A stretch of DNA of 64,000 nt, taken from positions 30,475,001 through 30,539,000 of the forward strand of contig NC_073348.2 in the NCBI RefSeq assembly GCF_027580225.2. The letters run 5' to 3'. The notes under the pieces were generated by a model. It saw only the letters and a program-made list of their open reading frames with translations. It had not been told where the DNA came from and searched no databases. Shown here piece after piece: positions 10,863-23,342 of this stretch (the stretch's first letter is position 1; each line of letters opens with the position of its first letter). The position numbers and the translations under genes are program-made. The stretch comes from Misgurnus anguillicaudatus (Eukaryota; Chordata; Actinopteri; Cypriniformes; Cobitidae).

Positions 10863-11320
10863 AGACATTATATACGTAGATGCCTCATGACGTGCTGGAA
10901 TGTAATCCAGTGTCGCCGCCAAATTGGTTGGGTCGCTAGCACCAGAGTCTATCAGAGTCAACAGAGAGCAAGCAACTATGCCTGTATTTTGTGCAGCTTA
11001 CGGTTGCAAGAACCGGCACGGTACTGATACCAGATCGCATGGGATTACCTTTCACAAGTAAGATTGAACAATAATTTTACCAATTATGATATTATGTCAT
11101 CGTAACTAACTTAACTACTTACATTTTACCGAACTGTGTGAAAATCTGTAAAAAATTCAGGGAGTTCTGATTATTGTAGTTAGGGATACACCTTCCTCAG
11201 TAGAAATAAATGCAGTGGGGGCGCATCGGGGGACCCATCAAAGATGGTGGCCGCGCTAATACGTCAGCTTCAATAGGCAGCATCGGACTATGAGGTGTCT
11301 ACGCATATAATATGTATGGT
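10863..11320 (+). mobile_element. Inverted-repeat element carrying a THAP-like first exon
   Basis: ACATTATATACGTAGATGCCTCAT near 10865-10888 mirrors ATGAGGTGTCTACGCATATAATATGT at 11291-11316 with few mismatches. Between them lie a CpG-bearing upstream region, a 27-codon THAP-like frame ending in a splice donor, and AAGATGGTGGC, a YY1-like motif, at 11241-11251. It reads like a non-autonomous derivative keeping the promoter and first exon of a THAP-type gene or transposase. True ends may lie further out. Confidence 0.55.
10978..11061 (+). pseudogene. THAP zinc-finger N-terminal exon fragment
   Basis: The frame reads MPVFCAAYGCKNRHG...GITFHK, then stop. THAP domains are zinc-binding DNA-binding modules that start with this layout: M-P-x-x-C-x-A-x-x-C-x-N-R, later F-H-[KR]-F-P. 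The first two zinc-ligand cysteines are present (residues 5 and 10). The stop codon TAA overlaps a consensus splice donor: the exon would end at 11057 (TTTCACAA) with GTAAGA following, leaving a lysine/asparagine codon to be completed downstream as in FHKFP. The remaining C-x2-H pair is absent here. THAP domains occur in P-element, Kolobok and some Harbinger-related transposases and in host THAP proteins; I cannot tell which was the source. Confidence 0.7.
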
Positions 11321-11565
11321 ACAGAGCCCCTCCCTTGGGTAGTTGTCAGTCTTTCTTTACTGATTGATAATTGGTTTCTTTAATTGGAAGGCGGGACATA
11401 TTGAGCGTTATATTGTCACCTTTTCGTAGTAAAACGAGTGCTCAATCTTGTTATATTCAATATCTTTGGTTACACAAATAGACAGGTTGACAGGCAGGTA
11501 GGACATCATATCGTTGCATTAGGGAGGTGATGCAAATAATGGACGAACATTTTGTAAGACATCTA

Positions 11566-12035
11566 CACAGCAAAAAAACATTTTCGAAAAAAATTGTCTT
11601 AGTATTTTTGTCTTATTTTCAGTAAAAATATCCAAAACTTCTTAAATTAAGATGCTTTTTCTTGATGAGCAAGATGACCCAAGAAAATAAGTCTAATTTT
11701 AGACCAAAAATATAAAATTTAAGTGATTTTGTGCATAAAAGCAAAAAAAATCTGCCAATGGGCTAAGCTAATTTTTCTTGAATTTAGTGTTTAAGAAAAT
11801 TTTACATTTTTTTGCTTACCCCATTTTTTTGTTTGTTTGTTTTTTTGTTTGTATTATGCACAAAATCACTTAAATTTTATATTTTTGGTCTAAAAACTAG
11901 ACTTATTTTCTTGGGTCATTTTGCTCATCAAGAAAAAGCATCTTAATTTAAGATTTTTTAAAATATTTTTACTGAAACAAGACAAAAATACTAATTTTTT
12001 ACTAATTTTTTTTCTTGAAAATCATTTTTTGCAGA
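11566..12035. mobile_element. Palindromic AT-rich MITE
   Basis: CAGCAAAAAAACATTTTCGAA at the left mirrors TTCTTGAAAATCATTTTTTGCAG at the right. Long inner arms match (AAGATGCTTTTTCTTGATGAGC against GCTCATCAAGAAAAAGCATCTT; AAAATTTAAGTGATTTTGTGC against GCACAAAATCACTTAAATTTT). It is about 470 bp and non-coding. Confidence 0.85.
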
Positions 12036-13300
12036 GTACAGAAGATATATTTATGTAGATCACTTTATGCATTGATTGCTATCAGGATGTGAAGAGTCTT
12101 TCAAACAAAAAATTTATATGTACTTAAAAATGTATAATGCCTATCCTAGCTTTAAAATACATTACGTTAACTAATTTCTAGTCCCAGCCTCAAAAACAGT
12201 ATCTTACAACCCATTCCTATAAACAAAGTGCACAAAACAATACGTGTTCTTGTTTAGACACCATGTTTTTGTTCACCTACACGGTGACCTGTAACAGCAA
12301 ACATGGCAGATTACAAATCTCAAGAAAGGATCTAAAATTGACCATTACTGCTGCTAAGAGCACAAGATGGCAACACCGACAGGAAGGTTTGATTCCCAAG
12401 CAGCGAAATGATGAGTTTCCCGGTGTAGGTTTACTGTCTGTCAGACAACATCTCATAGAGATAATAGCATTGCAGTGGAAAGTAAATGGAGTTTGTTAAA
12501 GCAGGTGACAGCGTGTGGTGACCTTATCAAAGTGTGATAAAGAGGAAATGGGGACAGAAATCAAAATAGCAGCGGAGGCGAAGCCCACCACAGCTGTTGC
12601 TCCGTGCATTAGATTTGAGGATGTGCGGGGGCTTATTTTTGGGTTGGGGAGCGTGTTTGTTGTGGGTGGTACAGAGGGCTGTTATTTGTTATTGAGTGGA
12701 GTGAATTGCTCTGTTGATAGGAGGTAAGGAAAATGTCACCCAGTCCAATACAGGAAAGCTTGAAGACAAATATGAAAATCTGCTGCGTATTGTTTCGGGT
12801 ATAGCCCTTGGGTTTCATTTTTCAAAACAAGTGGAGTCCAACGACACGTTTTCAATTTTCAACAGCGCGTGCCGTACTTTGTTTGACAGCGTTAACATTG
12901 AACATTGATTTATTTACATTGCATGAGCTGTAAATAATAATCGCTGGAAATGATTTAGGATGATCAAACATGACACGCATACCAGTCGTGTGCTAAATCG
13001 ACCCATCAAAACATGCTTGAGTACTGAGCATCAGCTCCCCTCTGAACAAGCCCCGGGCTACAGTAACACAGAGTAACTTTGTTGTTAGGAGAAAGTTTGA
13101 GGAAGTCACTTTTCCGTTTCAACCTCCCTCACCTCCCACAATGCACAGTAGTGCTAGCTGCAGGTATTGAGACACAGACGGTAAGCTGGAGGGAGGGAGG
13201 TATCAGAGACAGGTGGTTCTGATAAACAGATTGGAGGTGATAGAGTTCAGGTCTTGCCTTCAAGTTTTGGATGCTTTAGAACAAATGTATGTTTATAGCA
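12036..13300. other. Unique non-coding DNA
   Basis: No repeat termini are recognised. Short frames at 12263-12499, 12515-12727 and 12714-12908 do not resemble known proteins. Confidence 0.5.
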
Positions 13301-13613
13301 CAGTGTTTCCCACAGGATTTTGAGGAGACTGTGGTGGTGATGACGTCACCCACTAATTAGCATATATGTGATGTCATCATGTTGTGTTTGCGTTTGATCT
13401 AGTGTTGGCACCTGAAATATGTTTCACTTCTACTCTTTGATCTGTATCTGTATTTGATCTGTATTATATATCAAATTAGATTTTAAGCCGAATTAAGCTG
13501 TTTCAAATGGTGAAATAAAAATGTAAATGGGAATCATGAAAATTCTATTTGTGGGGGCCAGTGTTGATTCTGTGGTGGGCCACCACAAATAAATCAATGT
13601 ATGGGAAACACTG
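13301..13613. mobile_element. MITE C, copy 1, with 5-bp target duplication
   Basis: The ends are CAGTGTTTCCCA and TGGGAAACACTG. TAGCA flanks both sides (13296-13300 and 13614-13618). Its left half matches, in reverse, the right half of the larger copy at 52985-53648, including GATTTTGAG and TTAGCATATATGTGA. Ends resemble hAT, but the duplication is 5 bp rather than 8. It is 313 bp and non-coding. Confidence 0.85.
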
Positions 13614-14148
13614 TAGCATATACAGTAATGCTGGTAGAGGATAAGAACAAGGCGACACTTTGGTCCTGTAGTCCAGTGTTAAATATAACCTAATTTAACA
13701 CTGAGTGAATAATGTCATGTCAAAGATTGAAATTCAAGTGAAACCAGACTTTGATGCTACTAATCTCATAGTTAGATGATATATTATTTTATTTTGGATT
13801 TTCGTATATGGTCAAATATTGCAATAAAAGAGACAAAGTTGGAGAAAGAACCCCTTAGCGTTCTTCATGCATGGGGCAACAGGTGATTTGTGATATACTA
13901 TTAAACTTATTGTATTTTTTTGTAAAACTAACATTTCTCTTATTTCAAAAAACAACCTCGAATACATTTTGACTTTATTCATCGCAATGCATTCTGGGAT
14001 TGCCTTTTCTGGCCAATAAACATAACATAAAGGTATTTAATATAAAGTATTTCTTTACTTTTTAAAGTAATTAAGCAAACAATCTGTGATATTGTTTAGG
14101 AGATAACATAATAATTTGACCTTTATTCCCAGCCTTTGTATTTGGGCC
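13614..14148. other. Unique non-coding DNA
   Basis: AT-rich sequence with nothing recognisable. Confidence 0.5.
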
Positions 14149-14958
14149 TTAAAGGGACACTCAACTTTTTTTGAAAATATGCTAATTTTAGCTCCCCTAG
14201 AGTTAAACATTTGATTCTTACCATTTCGGAATCCATTAAGCTGATCTCCGGGTCTGGCGCTAGCACTTTTAGCATAGCTTAGCATAATCCATTGAATCTG
14301 ATTAGACCATTAGCATCGCGCTAAAAATAACCAAAGAGTTTCGATATTTTTCCTATTTAAAATTTGACTCTTCTGTAATTACATCGTGTAATAAGACTGA
14401 CGGAAAATTAAAAGTTGTGATTTTCTAGGCAGATATGGCTAGGAACTATAGTCTCATTCTGGCGTAATAATCAAGGACTTTGCTGGCATAACATGGCTGC
14501 AGCAAGGGCAATAATATTACACAGCAGCCGAAAATAGTCCCCTTAGTATCTTTTAATAGCAGGGGACTATTTTCGGGCACTATGTAATATCATTGCACCT
14601 CCTGCAGCCATGTTGCGTCAGCAAAGTCCTTGATTATTACGCCAGAATGAGAGTATAGTTCCTAACCATATCTGCCTAAAAAAATCAAAAAAATTTATTT
14701 TCTGTCGGTCTTAGTACACAGTGTAACTACAGAAGAGTCAAGTTTTAAATAGGAAAAATATCTAAACGCTTTGGTTATTTTTTAGCGCGATGCTAATGGT
14801 CTAATTAGATTTAATGGATAATGCTAAGCTATGCCAAGAGTGGTACCGCCAGACCCGAAGATCAGCTGAATGAATTCCAAAACAGTAAAAATTAAATGTT
14901 TAACTCTAGGGGAGCTAGAAAATGAGATTTTTTTTTTTTAAGTGAAATTTCCCTTTAA
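14149..14958. mobile_element. Palindromic repeat A, copy 2
   Basis: This is the most complete uninterrupted copy: TTAAAGGGACACTC at the left and CCCTTTAA at the right. The arms carry AGCATAGCTTAGCATAATCC, ATCGCGCTAAAAATAACC and GGGGACTATTTTCGG, with the centre near 14553. The minus-strand frame at 14055-14285 only reads through the left arm. Confidence 0.9.
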
Positions 14959-15801
14959 AAAGCCTTACAATCTCACCTCCAAATGCAATTTACTAGATGA
15001 TGGAACAGAACTTTAATTTCACATTGTACCAATCTATGTTTATTTTACATCTATATTGCTTGTTTCTGGGGTTCCTTTAGTATAAAGCCTCGTTCAGTCC
15101 CACCAGCGATTTTCTCGCTGTCTGTTGCCTGTCTCTTTCAATGACCACGTTTACATACACCCTCATAATGAGATTATAATGGGATTTTGATAATATTGTG
15201 ATTATACTTTACCTCATGTAATCACAAAACTTTGGTAAAAATAATGCGCTTAAGCTCATAATCGAGATGACGTGAACTCCACTGTTTCCCTCCCATTGGT
15301 ATTCGCACCCAAAAATCGCTCATGATTTACATAAAGTTAAAGATTTCTTAACTTTCCTGCGTCGCTGGATACACCCATCCGGTCGCCAACGGTCACTTTT
15401 CCTTGTGCCGCCTGCTCGTGGTATATGGCACTGCAGAAACCACAGTGTCCATAACAGACAGGCAGAATATACAATCAAATGAAAATGGAAGTGTGTATGA
15501 CCCTCTCTCAGTCTATGATTGATGTGTTCACCTGTAGTCTTTTATATCACCGTAAAAATGCCAGCAAATCCAAACGTCTGTTAGCAAAAACAGCCAGATG
15601 CTACAAAACTGACCTGCAAAAATAACCCCAAAAATGTTCCACACCCTGAGTTGATGATGGTGTTTGTCAGGGCACACAGACTCATTTAGACCTTTTTCAG
15701 TGTTATCTTTAAAAAAAAAAAGTAAACAGACATAAAACAGTACTGAAATTAACTATAAAAAACAGAAATATTTCAAAAGAATTAATGAAAATCTATTATA
15801 A
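14959..15801. other. Mostly unique DNA with a possible MITE relic
   Basis: CCACGTTTACATACACC near 15146 followed by repeated TAATGAGATTATAATGGGATT-like steps resembles a fish MITE end, but the partner end is not visible. Confidence 0.35.
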
Positions 15802-16085
15802 TACACTCTTAGAAAGGATGTATTAATTTTTAACACTTCTTTGTGCGTTAAGATTTTACCACATTATGTGTAATTTTAACACATTATGTGTAATTTTAAC
15901 ACATTATGTGTCATTTTGTGTTGATTTTGTGTTAAAATATAACACAAGTTGTGTTAAAAGTAACACAAAATGTGTTGTTTCAATGATAACACAGAGATGG
16001 GTGAATTCTGGGACAACGCGTTTAGTGTGTTGTCCCAGAATAAACACAAATGTGTTGTTTTTAACACATTCGTTCTAAGAGTGTA
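15802..16085. mobile_element. MITE J with internal GTGTTA array
   Basis: Inverted ends TACACTCTTAGAA (15802-15814) and TTCTAAGAGTGTA (16073-16085) are exact. The inside is built from AACACA/TGTGTT words, including three tandem ~21-bp units AACACATTATGTGTAATTTT at 15848-15911. CTGGGACAACGCG and TGTTGTCCCAG form a further inverted pair. It is non-coding. Confidence 0.85.
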
Positions 16086-16512
16086 AGATTTAAATATCAT
16101 GAGAAAGAGAGGACACAGAAATCCTTCTACACAAACAGCACAAGCCTTCAATCACAGCCGACAGGTGTCAGACAAGGTCACAATGAAGTCTGAGTCATTA
16201 CTCTTTCACAGATAGTGAGAAAAACACACTGGCTATAAAAATGACGACGGTCCAAGTATAAATGTCAGCTGTGTTTCAACCACACAGTAACTTATTTACT
16301 TGCTAATAATGTGGTATTGCTTTTCCTAGGTAAATAGAAAATTATCTAAATACTTTGCCAACTAAATTTAACATTCCAGTATCAGGTACATTTTTGGTCC
16401 TATGAGAACTAAAATAAAAGAAAAACTCAATAACATGGATCAAATGTCCTGTTGAAGAGCGGAGATGCAAAAGCCACTAAATGCCATCTCTGTCAAAATG
16501 AGATAATGATAT

Positions 16513-17264
16513 TAGTCCCTTTCACACATACAGTCTTTACTGGTAATTTACTGGTAAATTGCAGTTAACAGGTCATGTGTGAACAGAACCCTTTAGGTAA
16601 ATCAGTGCTGCCAATTTACCAGTATGAGAGGTTGTAAGATTACCAGTAATTTACTGGTAAGCGTTATGTGTGAACAAAAAATATAGATTACCGGCATATA
16701 GAACGGACGACGTCAGACAGCTTCGATCCAATCATAACGCTTTGATACCGATAATGTTTCCATCTGGTTTCCACACACACGCTGCTTAAAAGTCGAGCAC
16801 ACCTGAATTTATCATCCATATTTCTTCATCAAAGTTGTTTAAAAATCACCATCTATTTGCCGAATCGCCAACGTCTTTAGCACACCCTCTGTGAAGCCTA
16901 ATGTGCAAACGCAGGTCCCGTTTGACGTCACATAACGCAAGCTTGTTTGGTCACGAGCAACTTCGCGACCGTCAGCGTTTGCCACAGATGTAAAAAAACA
17001 ACAAAATACAGACCGTGGATATGAAGTCATAACCCTTCATTGTTTACAAATACAAAACACTGAGCTAGCCGGCAACGCGCCACAGGTAACTTCCGCTTTT
17101 TCTCGGAGTTTACCGGTATTTTGATACTGATGTGTGAATGATGTCTTACTGGTAAAAAGACGGAACGTCAATGCGTGTGTGAACAGCACATTTTTGTATT
17201 TATTGGTAAATTCTTTCTGGTAAATTTGTGGCAATTTACCGAAATTACTGTGTGAAAGAGGCTA
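16513..17264. mobile_element. MITE I (CCTTTCACACATACAGT ends)
   Basis: AGTCCCTTTCACACATACAGT at the left mirrors ACTGTGTGAAAGAGGCT at the right. Repeated TTTACTGGTAA / TTACCAGTAA words fill both arms (16540-16660 and 17100-17245). The two minus-strand frames at 16839-17234 are in its core and not protein-like. Confidence 0.8.
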
Positions 17265-17361
17265 TTGACCGAATACGTTCATCAAATACTTTAGCTTCAA
17301 ATCTGCTTAATCCTGGCCTCAGCTCATTTAGAAATATAGCTTTGCTGGCAAAATCCGTTAA

Positions 17362-17703
17362 ACTGTTAAGCGTCGCCGTCCCGAATACGGGACACCTAAG
17401 TTTGCATTAATATTGTTGATGTAAATTTTAATCCATCACTACAAACTAAATATCGTTGGAAAGGTCAAAGTGTTTTATATTATATAAAATAAATTATGTA
17501 GGGAGAGTAATTGATTTATTTATTAAGAGAGTGTGCCTCAAAACACTTATTTTCTGATAAATGTCACTGTCCCACCAGCAGGACGCATACATTTACTTCT
17601 ATGTTTTCGTGTGAATTCTTATCTAATCATGACAAACTGTATATTGTTTGAAAGCTCCAAGTGTGTAGATTTTACTCAATAGGGTGGGGTGACGCTTAAA
17701 AGG
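17362..17703. mobile_element. MITE W between TTAA sites
   Basis: ACTGTTAAGCGTCGCC at the left mirrors GGGTGACGCTTAAAAGG at the right, each bounded by TTAA (17358-17361 and 17704-17707). TTAA duplication is typical of piggyBac- and Kolobok-type transposition. It is 342 bp and non-coding. Confidence 0.65.
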
Positions 17704-17707
17704 TTAA

Positions 17708-19451
17708 ACGGCACGATCATTTTTAAGTAAAGTTCTCAAAGTACGCATGTGAAATGACCATGGATCACATTCAAACTTGGGTCACTTGTGAAATCTAAAT
17801 ACAACCCGAATTTGGCAGACAACCTAATGTGTGGTTCAGTTTCTTGATTTTTACCTTTTGAATTCTGACTTTCTGCATTTGCATGTTGCATCTTTAGTGA
17901 TTTTGCAACTATGTCTTGTCCAAAGAAGTGGATTTATTTATGAAGTTTTTGCCAAAAACTCTGAATAAATTTTACATGATTTGCATCTCTAAAACTAGAG
18001 ATTATACACTCCTGTTTCATTTTACTATGGCTTTGTCTTCTCTGCAGTAAACAGAAGTATGCACCAACAGTAACGTCTAATGGATAATAATATCTGTCTA
18101 TACAAATACAATTTTGAGGTTCATTGCAGAATGTGTGAATATTATATATAGTACATAATATACATATTATTTATAAGGCATACATCATGGATCTCTCATG
18201 GACGTCTCAATTTCAACGTTAAACTTGATAGTTAAACATCAAAATCTTCAGTAAAACATTATGATTAGAAGAGATGAGGGCATGCAGTCCATAAACACAT
18301 GAATGCTCATGCCAGAAGATGTCAGTGTGGTGCAAGATTCATAATCATGGAGAAAAGGCCAAATTAAAGCCCCAGTATATCGTTTTCTTATTCTTGAGCT
18401 GTAAACCCTGATATTGTAAAGATTTGTCTTTCTGATTATCATAAACCCTCTCCTTCTCTTTCCCTCTTCTCGGAGAACCACCAGAGACAACGTCTTTGGC
18501 AAGCTGCTCGCCATTGATTATGTGTCTGCTTTTAATGAATATGGGGATGATTAACAGTCCCATATCTCTCGCAATAAAAGGCAAGCTTGCCGTACACTGA
18601 TAGATGGGAAGTTAAGCACAGCAGAGGAAGCGAAAGGTGGCTCACTGCTGTCATCATCTGCGCCAACAGACTTCCACATAAACCGCTACATGGCTGCCAA
18701 AACATGCGGGCTTCATTCATCAACAGCTCTAATTAGGTTGTCGAAAGCACTTATTACATTGAGAGCGCAAAGCGTTCAATTCAAATGGGAGTCGAAGCTA
18801 TTGATGGTGGCTACTGCAAATTCAGAAATATTAAAACTACAGGAATGCCATATTAACTCGGACGCATAATTGGAAACCCTGTACAACGAGGGTTTGCGAA
18901 TGAAATGCATTGCCAATCTGATCCGTCATATAATCTTGCATAGTGATAAATCAAGTTTGGTTGATAAGTGCGAGTTCAGGCTCAATTATAACCGTTATCA
19001 GTAAATAATCCGTTTAAACTTCAAGCTATTTCTCTGGGTATCTGGTGGCATTAGCTGTGGAGGTGCTTATATTCTCACCCGTCCAGACTGACATTATCAG
19101 AAAGAACTACTTTGATGTTATCAGCCTTGACCATCTGGGTGTGAATTTAATCCAACCCAAGATTAAACCCACCTGCTTCAATTTCTAACTTAATATCAAC
19201 CTTTACTGGATTAACTTTTACCTCTTGGCAATGAAAAACTATAGGGGATGAAGTGGATTTTTATATATTTCATGGAGATAATGTGTAGTGCACGCAATAT
19301 GATTCTCGCCACAATGGTGTAGGTGTTGCGAATGGTTGCCAGGGCATTGCTATGTAGGTATCAGAGTGGTTTTAGTGTGTTGCTAGGGAGACAAAATAGC
19401 TCGGTCCAGTTTAAGGGTCATATTTACTAAACAGGGCAATGAAAGCACAAT
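17708..19451. other. Unique DNA, candidate conserved element at 18480-18950
   Basis: There is no repeat. The 18480-18950 stretch has CTCTAATTAGG, CATAATTGG and ATTGATTATG and a moderate GC content unlike the AT-rich flanks, which suggests possible enhancer DNA. Two minus-strand frames (88 and 79 codons) overlap in different frames and match nothing known. Confidence 0.4.
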
Positions 19452-20252
19452 TTTAAAGGACAAGTTCGGTATTTTACACTTAAAGCCCTGTTTTCAGATT
19501 GTTTGTGGTGAAATAGAGCGGTTTTGACTGAGGTTTCGACATTTGCGGGCTGCCCCGAGATCTTTGGGGTGTTTGTGTTTCGGCTCCTACCTTTACGGTG
19601 GGTTTGATGGTGCACTGGAGCAATCCTTTCTAGAATGCATTGAACTTTCGTTTACAAAGACGTGAAACTTATCGAGTGGTCAGGGGTGTTCAGTGATGTG
19701 CTCACACAAAAATCACGTTAAAAGATGCTTTCCAACAGCTGTTTTAGCATTCGTTGTTAACTTGTGGACCTATTTTTCCAAACGCCCCACACCCGTACAT
19801 TCTTCCACTGAGAGCTTGAATAATAGACACTCCAGCACAGTTGGTGGCGATAATCCACCTTTGCCAATTGCAAGAATACAAACAAAGTTCCCAGCGCGGA
19901 GTAATACCGTACCTCACAGCACAACTAATAACAGTCAATGGAATTGGCAAAAACTACGATAAAACCTGTTGGAATGCGTATTTTGCAGCAATTTTTGTGT
20001 GAGCATATCAGCGAACACCCCCGACCACTCGGTGAGCCCCACGCCCCTGCAAAACGAAAGTTCAATGCATTTCAGGAAGGACCGTTCCAGTGCACCACTA
20101 AACCCATTGTAAAGGTAGGAGCTGAAACACAAACACCCAAAAATTCTCAGGGCAGCCGCACACGTCGAAATTTCAGTCAAAATCATTCTATTTCATCATA
20201 AACAATCTGAAAACAGGGCTTTAAGTGTAAAATACCGAACTTGTCCTTTAAA
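19452..20252. mobile_element. Palindromic repeat H
   Basis: TTTAAAGGACAAGTTCGGTA at the left mirrors TACCGAACTTGTCCTTTAAA at the right. The arms continue for about 250 bp (ACTTAAAGCCCTGTTTTCAG, GAACTTTCGTTT). Overlapping frames on both strands (19693-20201) are mirror-image reading of the arms and are not genes. Confidence 0.9.
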
Positions 20253-20285
20253 AAAGTGCAGATGATTTACTGACAAAGCGCATGC

Positions 20286-20983
20286 TACAGGGATAGTTGA
20301 CCCAAAAATGAAAATTCTGGCATTATTTTTTATCCTCATGTTGTTTTACCATGTAGGAGTTAACTGTTATCCTGTTGAATACAAAGAAAGATATTTTGAT
20401 AAATGATGGTAAGCCAAGCACACAGTTGGCGCTTACCATTGACTTCCATAAACTGTGAAAGTCAATGGGTATCGCCAACTGTGTGATAACCATCATTAAA
20501 TCTTTCACTGCCATTGATGAGTTATCTTATTAATTAAGAGAAAACGCTTCCCTGCCAATGACAAGTAATTACGTCTTTCCGCAACACAGCTATTATCTTC
20601 CACAAATTATAGAACCCGGAAGTAATGCCTCACGTTAAAGAGAAAGAACTCCGTGTCTGTTGTAAGGATCGCTCTGAATGGGATCTCTATCAAAAGTCCT
20701 TCACAAAAATGCAATTATCTCAGCTTTTTGCTCAAAATTTGGTGTTTTTGAAGACATTTTTTTAAAGAAGAACATTTTCTGGAAGGCATTAAACTTTTGT
20801 AAAAATCATGAAAAATGCTGGCGCTGGCTGGCAACTTAAAAAAAAACACGCTGGCGGGGAAAGAGTTAATCAAAATATCATCTTTTGTGTTCTACAAAAT
20901 AAAAAAATTCATACAGGTTTACAACAACTTGAGGGTAAGTAAATGGTGACAGAATTTTCGTTTTTGGTTAAACGGTGCCTTTA
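20286..20983. mobile_element. MITE F (GGGATAGTTCACCC type), copy 1, interrupted
   Basis: The left end is ACAGGGATAGTTGACCCAAAA and the right end TTTTTGGTTAAACGGTGCCTTTAAA, a diverged mirror. Inner landmarks are AAGCACACAGTTGGCG and CGCCAACTGTGTGATAACC. A 366-bp TTAA-flanked element interrupts it at 20500-20865. Confidence 0.75.
20500..20865. mobile_element. 366-bp MITE between TTAA sites
   Basis: ATCTTTCACTGCC at the left mirrors GGCGGGGAAAGAG at the right. TTAA lies flush on both sides (20496-20499 and 20866-20869). The host repeat F resumes directly on either side, so the insertion boundary is well supported. TTAA points to a piggyBac- or Kolobok-like transposase acting in trans. Confidence 0.8.
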
Positions 20984-23342
20984 AAGAGGAACATACTGTA
21001 GGCGAAATAAGTCATTTCCATAATAACCAAAGCAATCAACCAAGTGCAAAGTAGATAATTTTGGACATTAAATATTGGCAGAAACACCACAAATAAATTG
21101 ACAAAGCAAACTTTACGTGATACATTTAAATAATTTTCTCCCACCAATTTATTGCCTGAAAGGGAAACTCCTATAAATGCATATACCCTGTAAGGTCAGT
21201 AGCAAAAATATATGTCCACATCTTTTCAGTGCCAATTTTTTTATGCATGCCTAAATCCAGACCGTAGTTTAAGTTTGTGCTAAATCCGACCCTAAGCTGT
21301 ATGCAATATAAGGCCAATACCTCAGAATGGTAGTTTATTGGAAATCACAACATTTCCACAAGAAAGTTAACGTATTATGTTTCATTTAAAACTGTGCCAG
21401 CGGAGGATGGGCTTCCCCGCTGAGTGTTAGTTCCTATTGAGATTTCTCCCACATCCAACCTTAAAGTCTTAATGAGCTTTTTCTTCCCATTTTGTTGCTG
21501 GCGCTCATAAAACATTATTCCTTTGTAAAGCTGCTAAATTGCAACAAATGTGTTACATGCCTGTTTCTACATTTAGACACATGCATGTACTCATCAGAAG
21601 GACAATCCAAAGTATTATTAACACTACCTTCGCTTATTTTAGCTGGTAAATGCACAATACGTTTTGTGTGGCAATGGGATTCAAGATCAACGTTCTACAC
21701 AAACACAGCTGCGTGTCAACATCCATCGGTGTCTGATTAGATTTCAAATTAGAATTATTAGAGGTAACAAATGATGTATCCTGAGAATGTAAAATGAAAC
21801 GCACAATCAAGATTATTTCCTGGAAACGACGCTGTATACTGAAGAATGCCTCAATTATGTCTGATTGCTGCGAGATTCACAGTCTGATTACTAACTGTGA
21901 CATCTGATGCACCTCACATCACTGACCACTGCTGGCATTTCTACATAGCAAACACTGAGTGGATTAGACTCAACTGCCAAAACAAATCCTTCAGCTGCCC
22001 TTTTATTGGTTATACTGGATTTCCTTTAATGGATAACCACACTGAAAGCATTAAAGCATTTATTTTAGAATTTCTATGATAAAACAATATTGTAAATAGC
22101 TAAAAGTGTGATTTATGTGCTTGTGAAATTGCTTAAGGTCATAGTTTACTCAAAAATGTACGAAAGTTTGTCATCATTATGTTGTTTAAATTATTGCTAA
22201 GGCTCTGTTGGGTAAACTGCCTTCATACAGTATATCTGTAGTCTTTTATCATACTGTTCTGGTAGATATAAAACTAGATCGTCCTCTAAATTACTTTTAA
22301 CTGTGCCTAGAACATATTCAGAGTTTGGTAAAACTGCATTCCTCGTATGCTCTCAGACTGAAATACATTGTATTGAGTATTTTGATGTAAGTGCTTCCAT
22401 CTTTCAATATTCTTAGAAACCTTTTGGAATCTTATTTGAAAGAATTATGTTCATGAAATATTTATATATGAAGAGTTTGATTCCAAAACGTAATAAATCC
22501 ATTTTGACTAATTTGGGTAAAAATGTGTTTTCTATACCAAAGAAAGTGACAAGATGAAAACCACTATTTTCTGTTACAAACGTTCACATAGCATCTTTAG
22601 GTTATAATAACATTATAAATTTAAATACATAATTAGATTTTCAAAGATTTATTATAAAACCTTTTTTTCTTCAAAATACAATTAATCTATTAAATCAATA
22701 TATAAATGTGCATTCATCCTTGCCATGTTATATTCATTTAGTTGACTAGTGGTATACACTGATTAAAAAAAATAAACATTAATGTCATTAATTAAAACAC
22801 TTACTTTGTCATATTAAGAAGAACACTGTCATTGCTGTTGTCATCTGCAAAGAAGGAGGACTGCCGTTTGTTGTGGTTTGGTTAAAAGAAAGAAAAGATG
22901 ACAAAAATAACATCTGATTTTGCGTAAAATTAAACATTTACTTTTTATTACTGACCTAATACAATACTGATTTTGGGGTAACAATTTTTTTTAAATGGCG
23001 TTTATCGCATTTTGGAACCAAACTCTTAATTTATTAAGAATTTAGTTATGGGTGCTGGACAGGACTTTCTCGTTGTGTGTGTTTTTGGAAATATTTTTGT
23101 ATGAAACTTTGTGCTGCCTTTTGGCCAGTACTCCCTAGCAGAAAAGATTTATATCTCAATGGGACTATGCCTGCTAAAATAAAAATAAAATAAGATTCTG
23201 CTATTAATAACTCATTTTGTATTACATTGTAGAAAGTCTTATGAGGTTTGAAAGGATAAGGGTGAATAAACAACCTGATACCACTTTAACTTTTTACATA
23301 CCTGCGACAATATCATATGAATTTTGTGAATAATATTATTTT
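20984..23342. other. Unique AT-rich DNA
   Basis: Only a degenerate F-like end near 22132-22190 (TTAAGGTCATAGTTTACTC) is visible. Frames at 21492-21740, 21897-22079 and 23046-23273 look random. Confidence 0.5.

Noticed and set aside
19693..20201. Facing frames of 89 and 87 codons on both strands
   Set aside because: Mirror reading of the arms of palindrome H.
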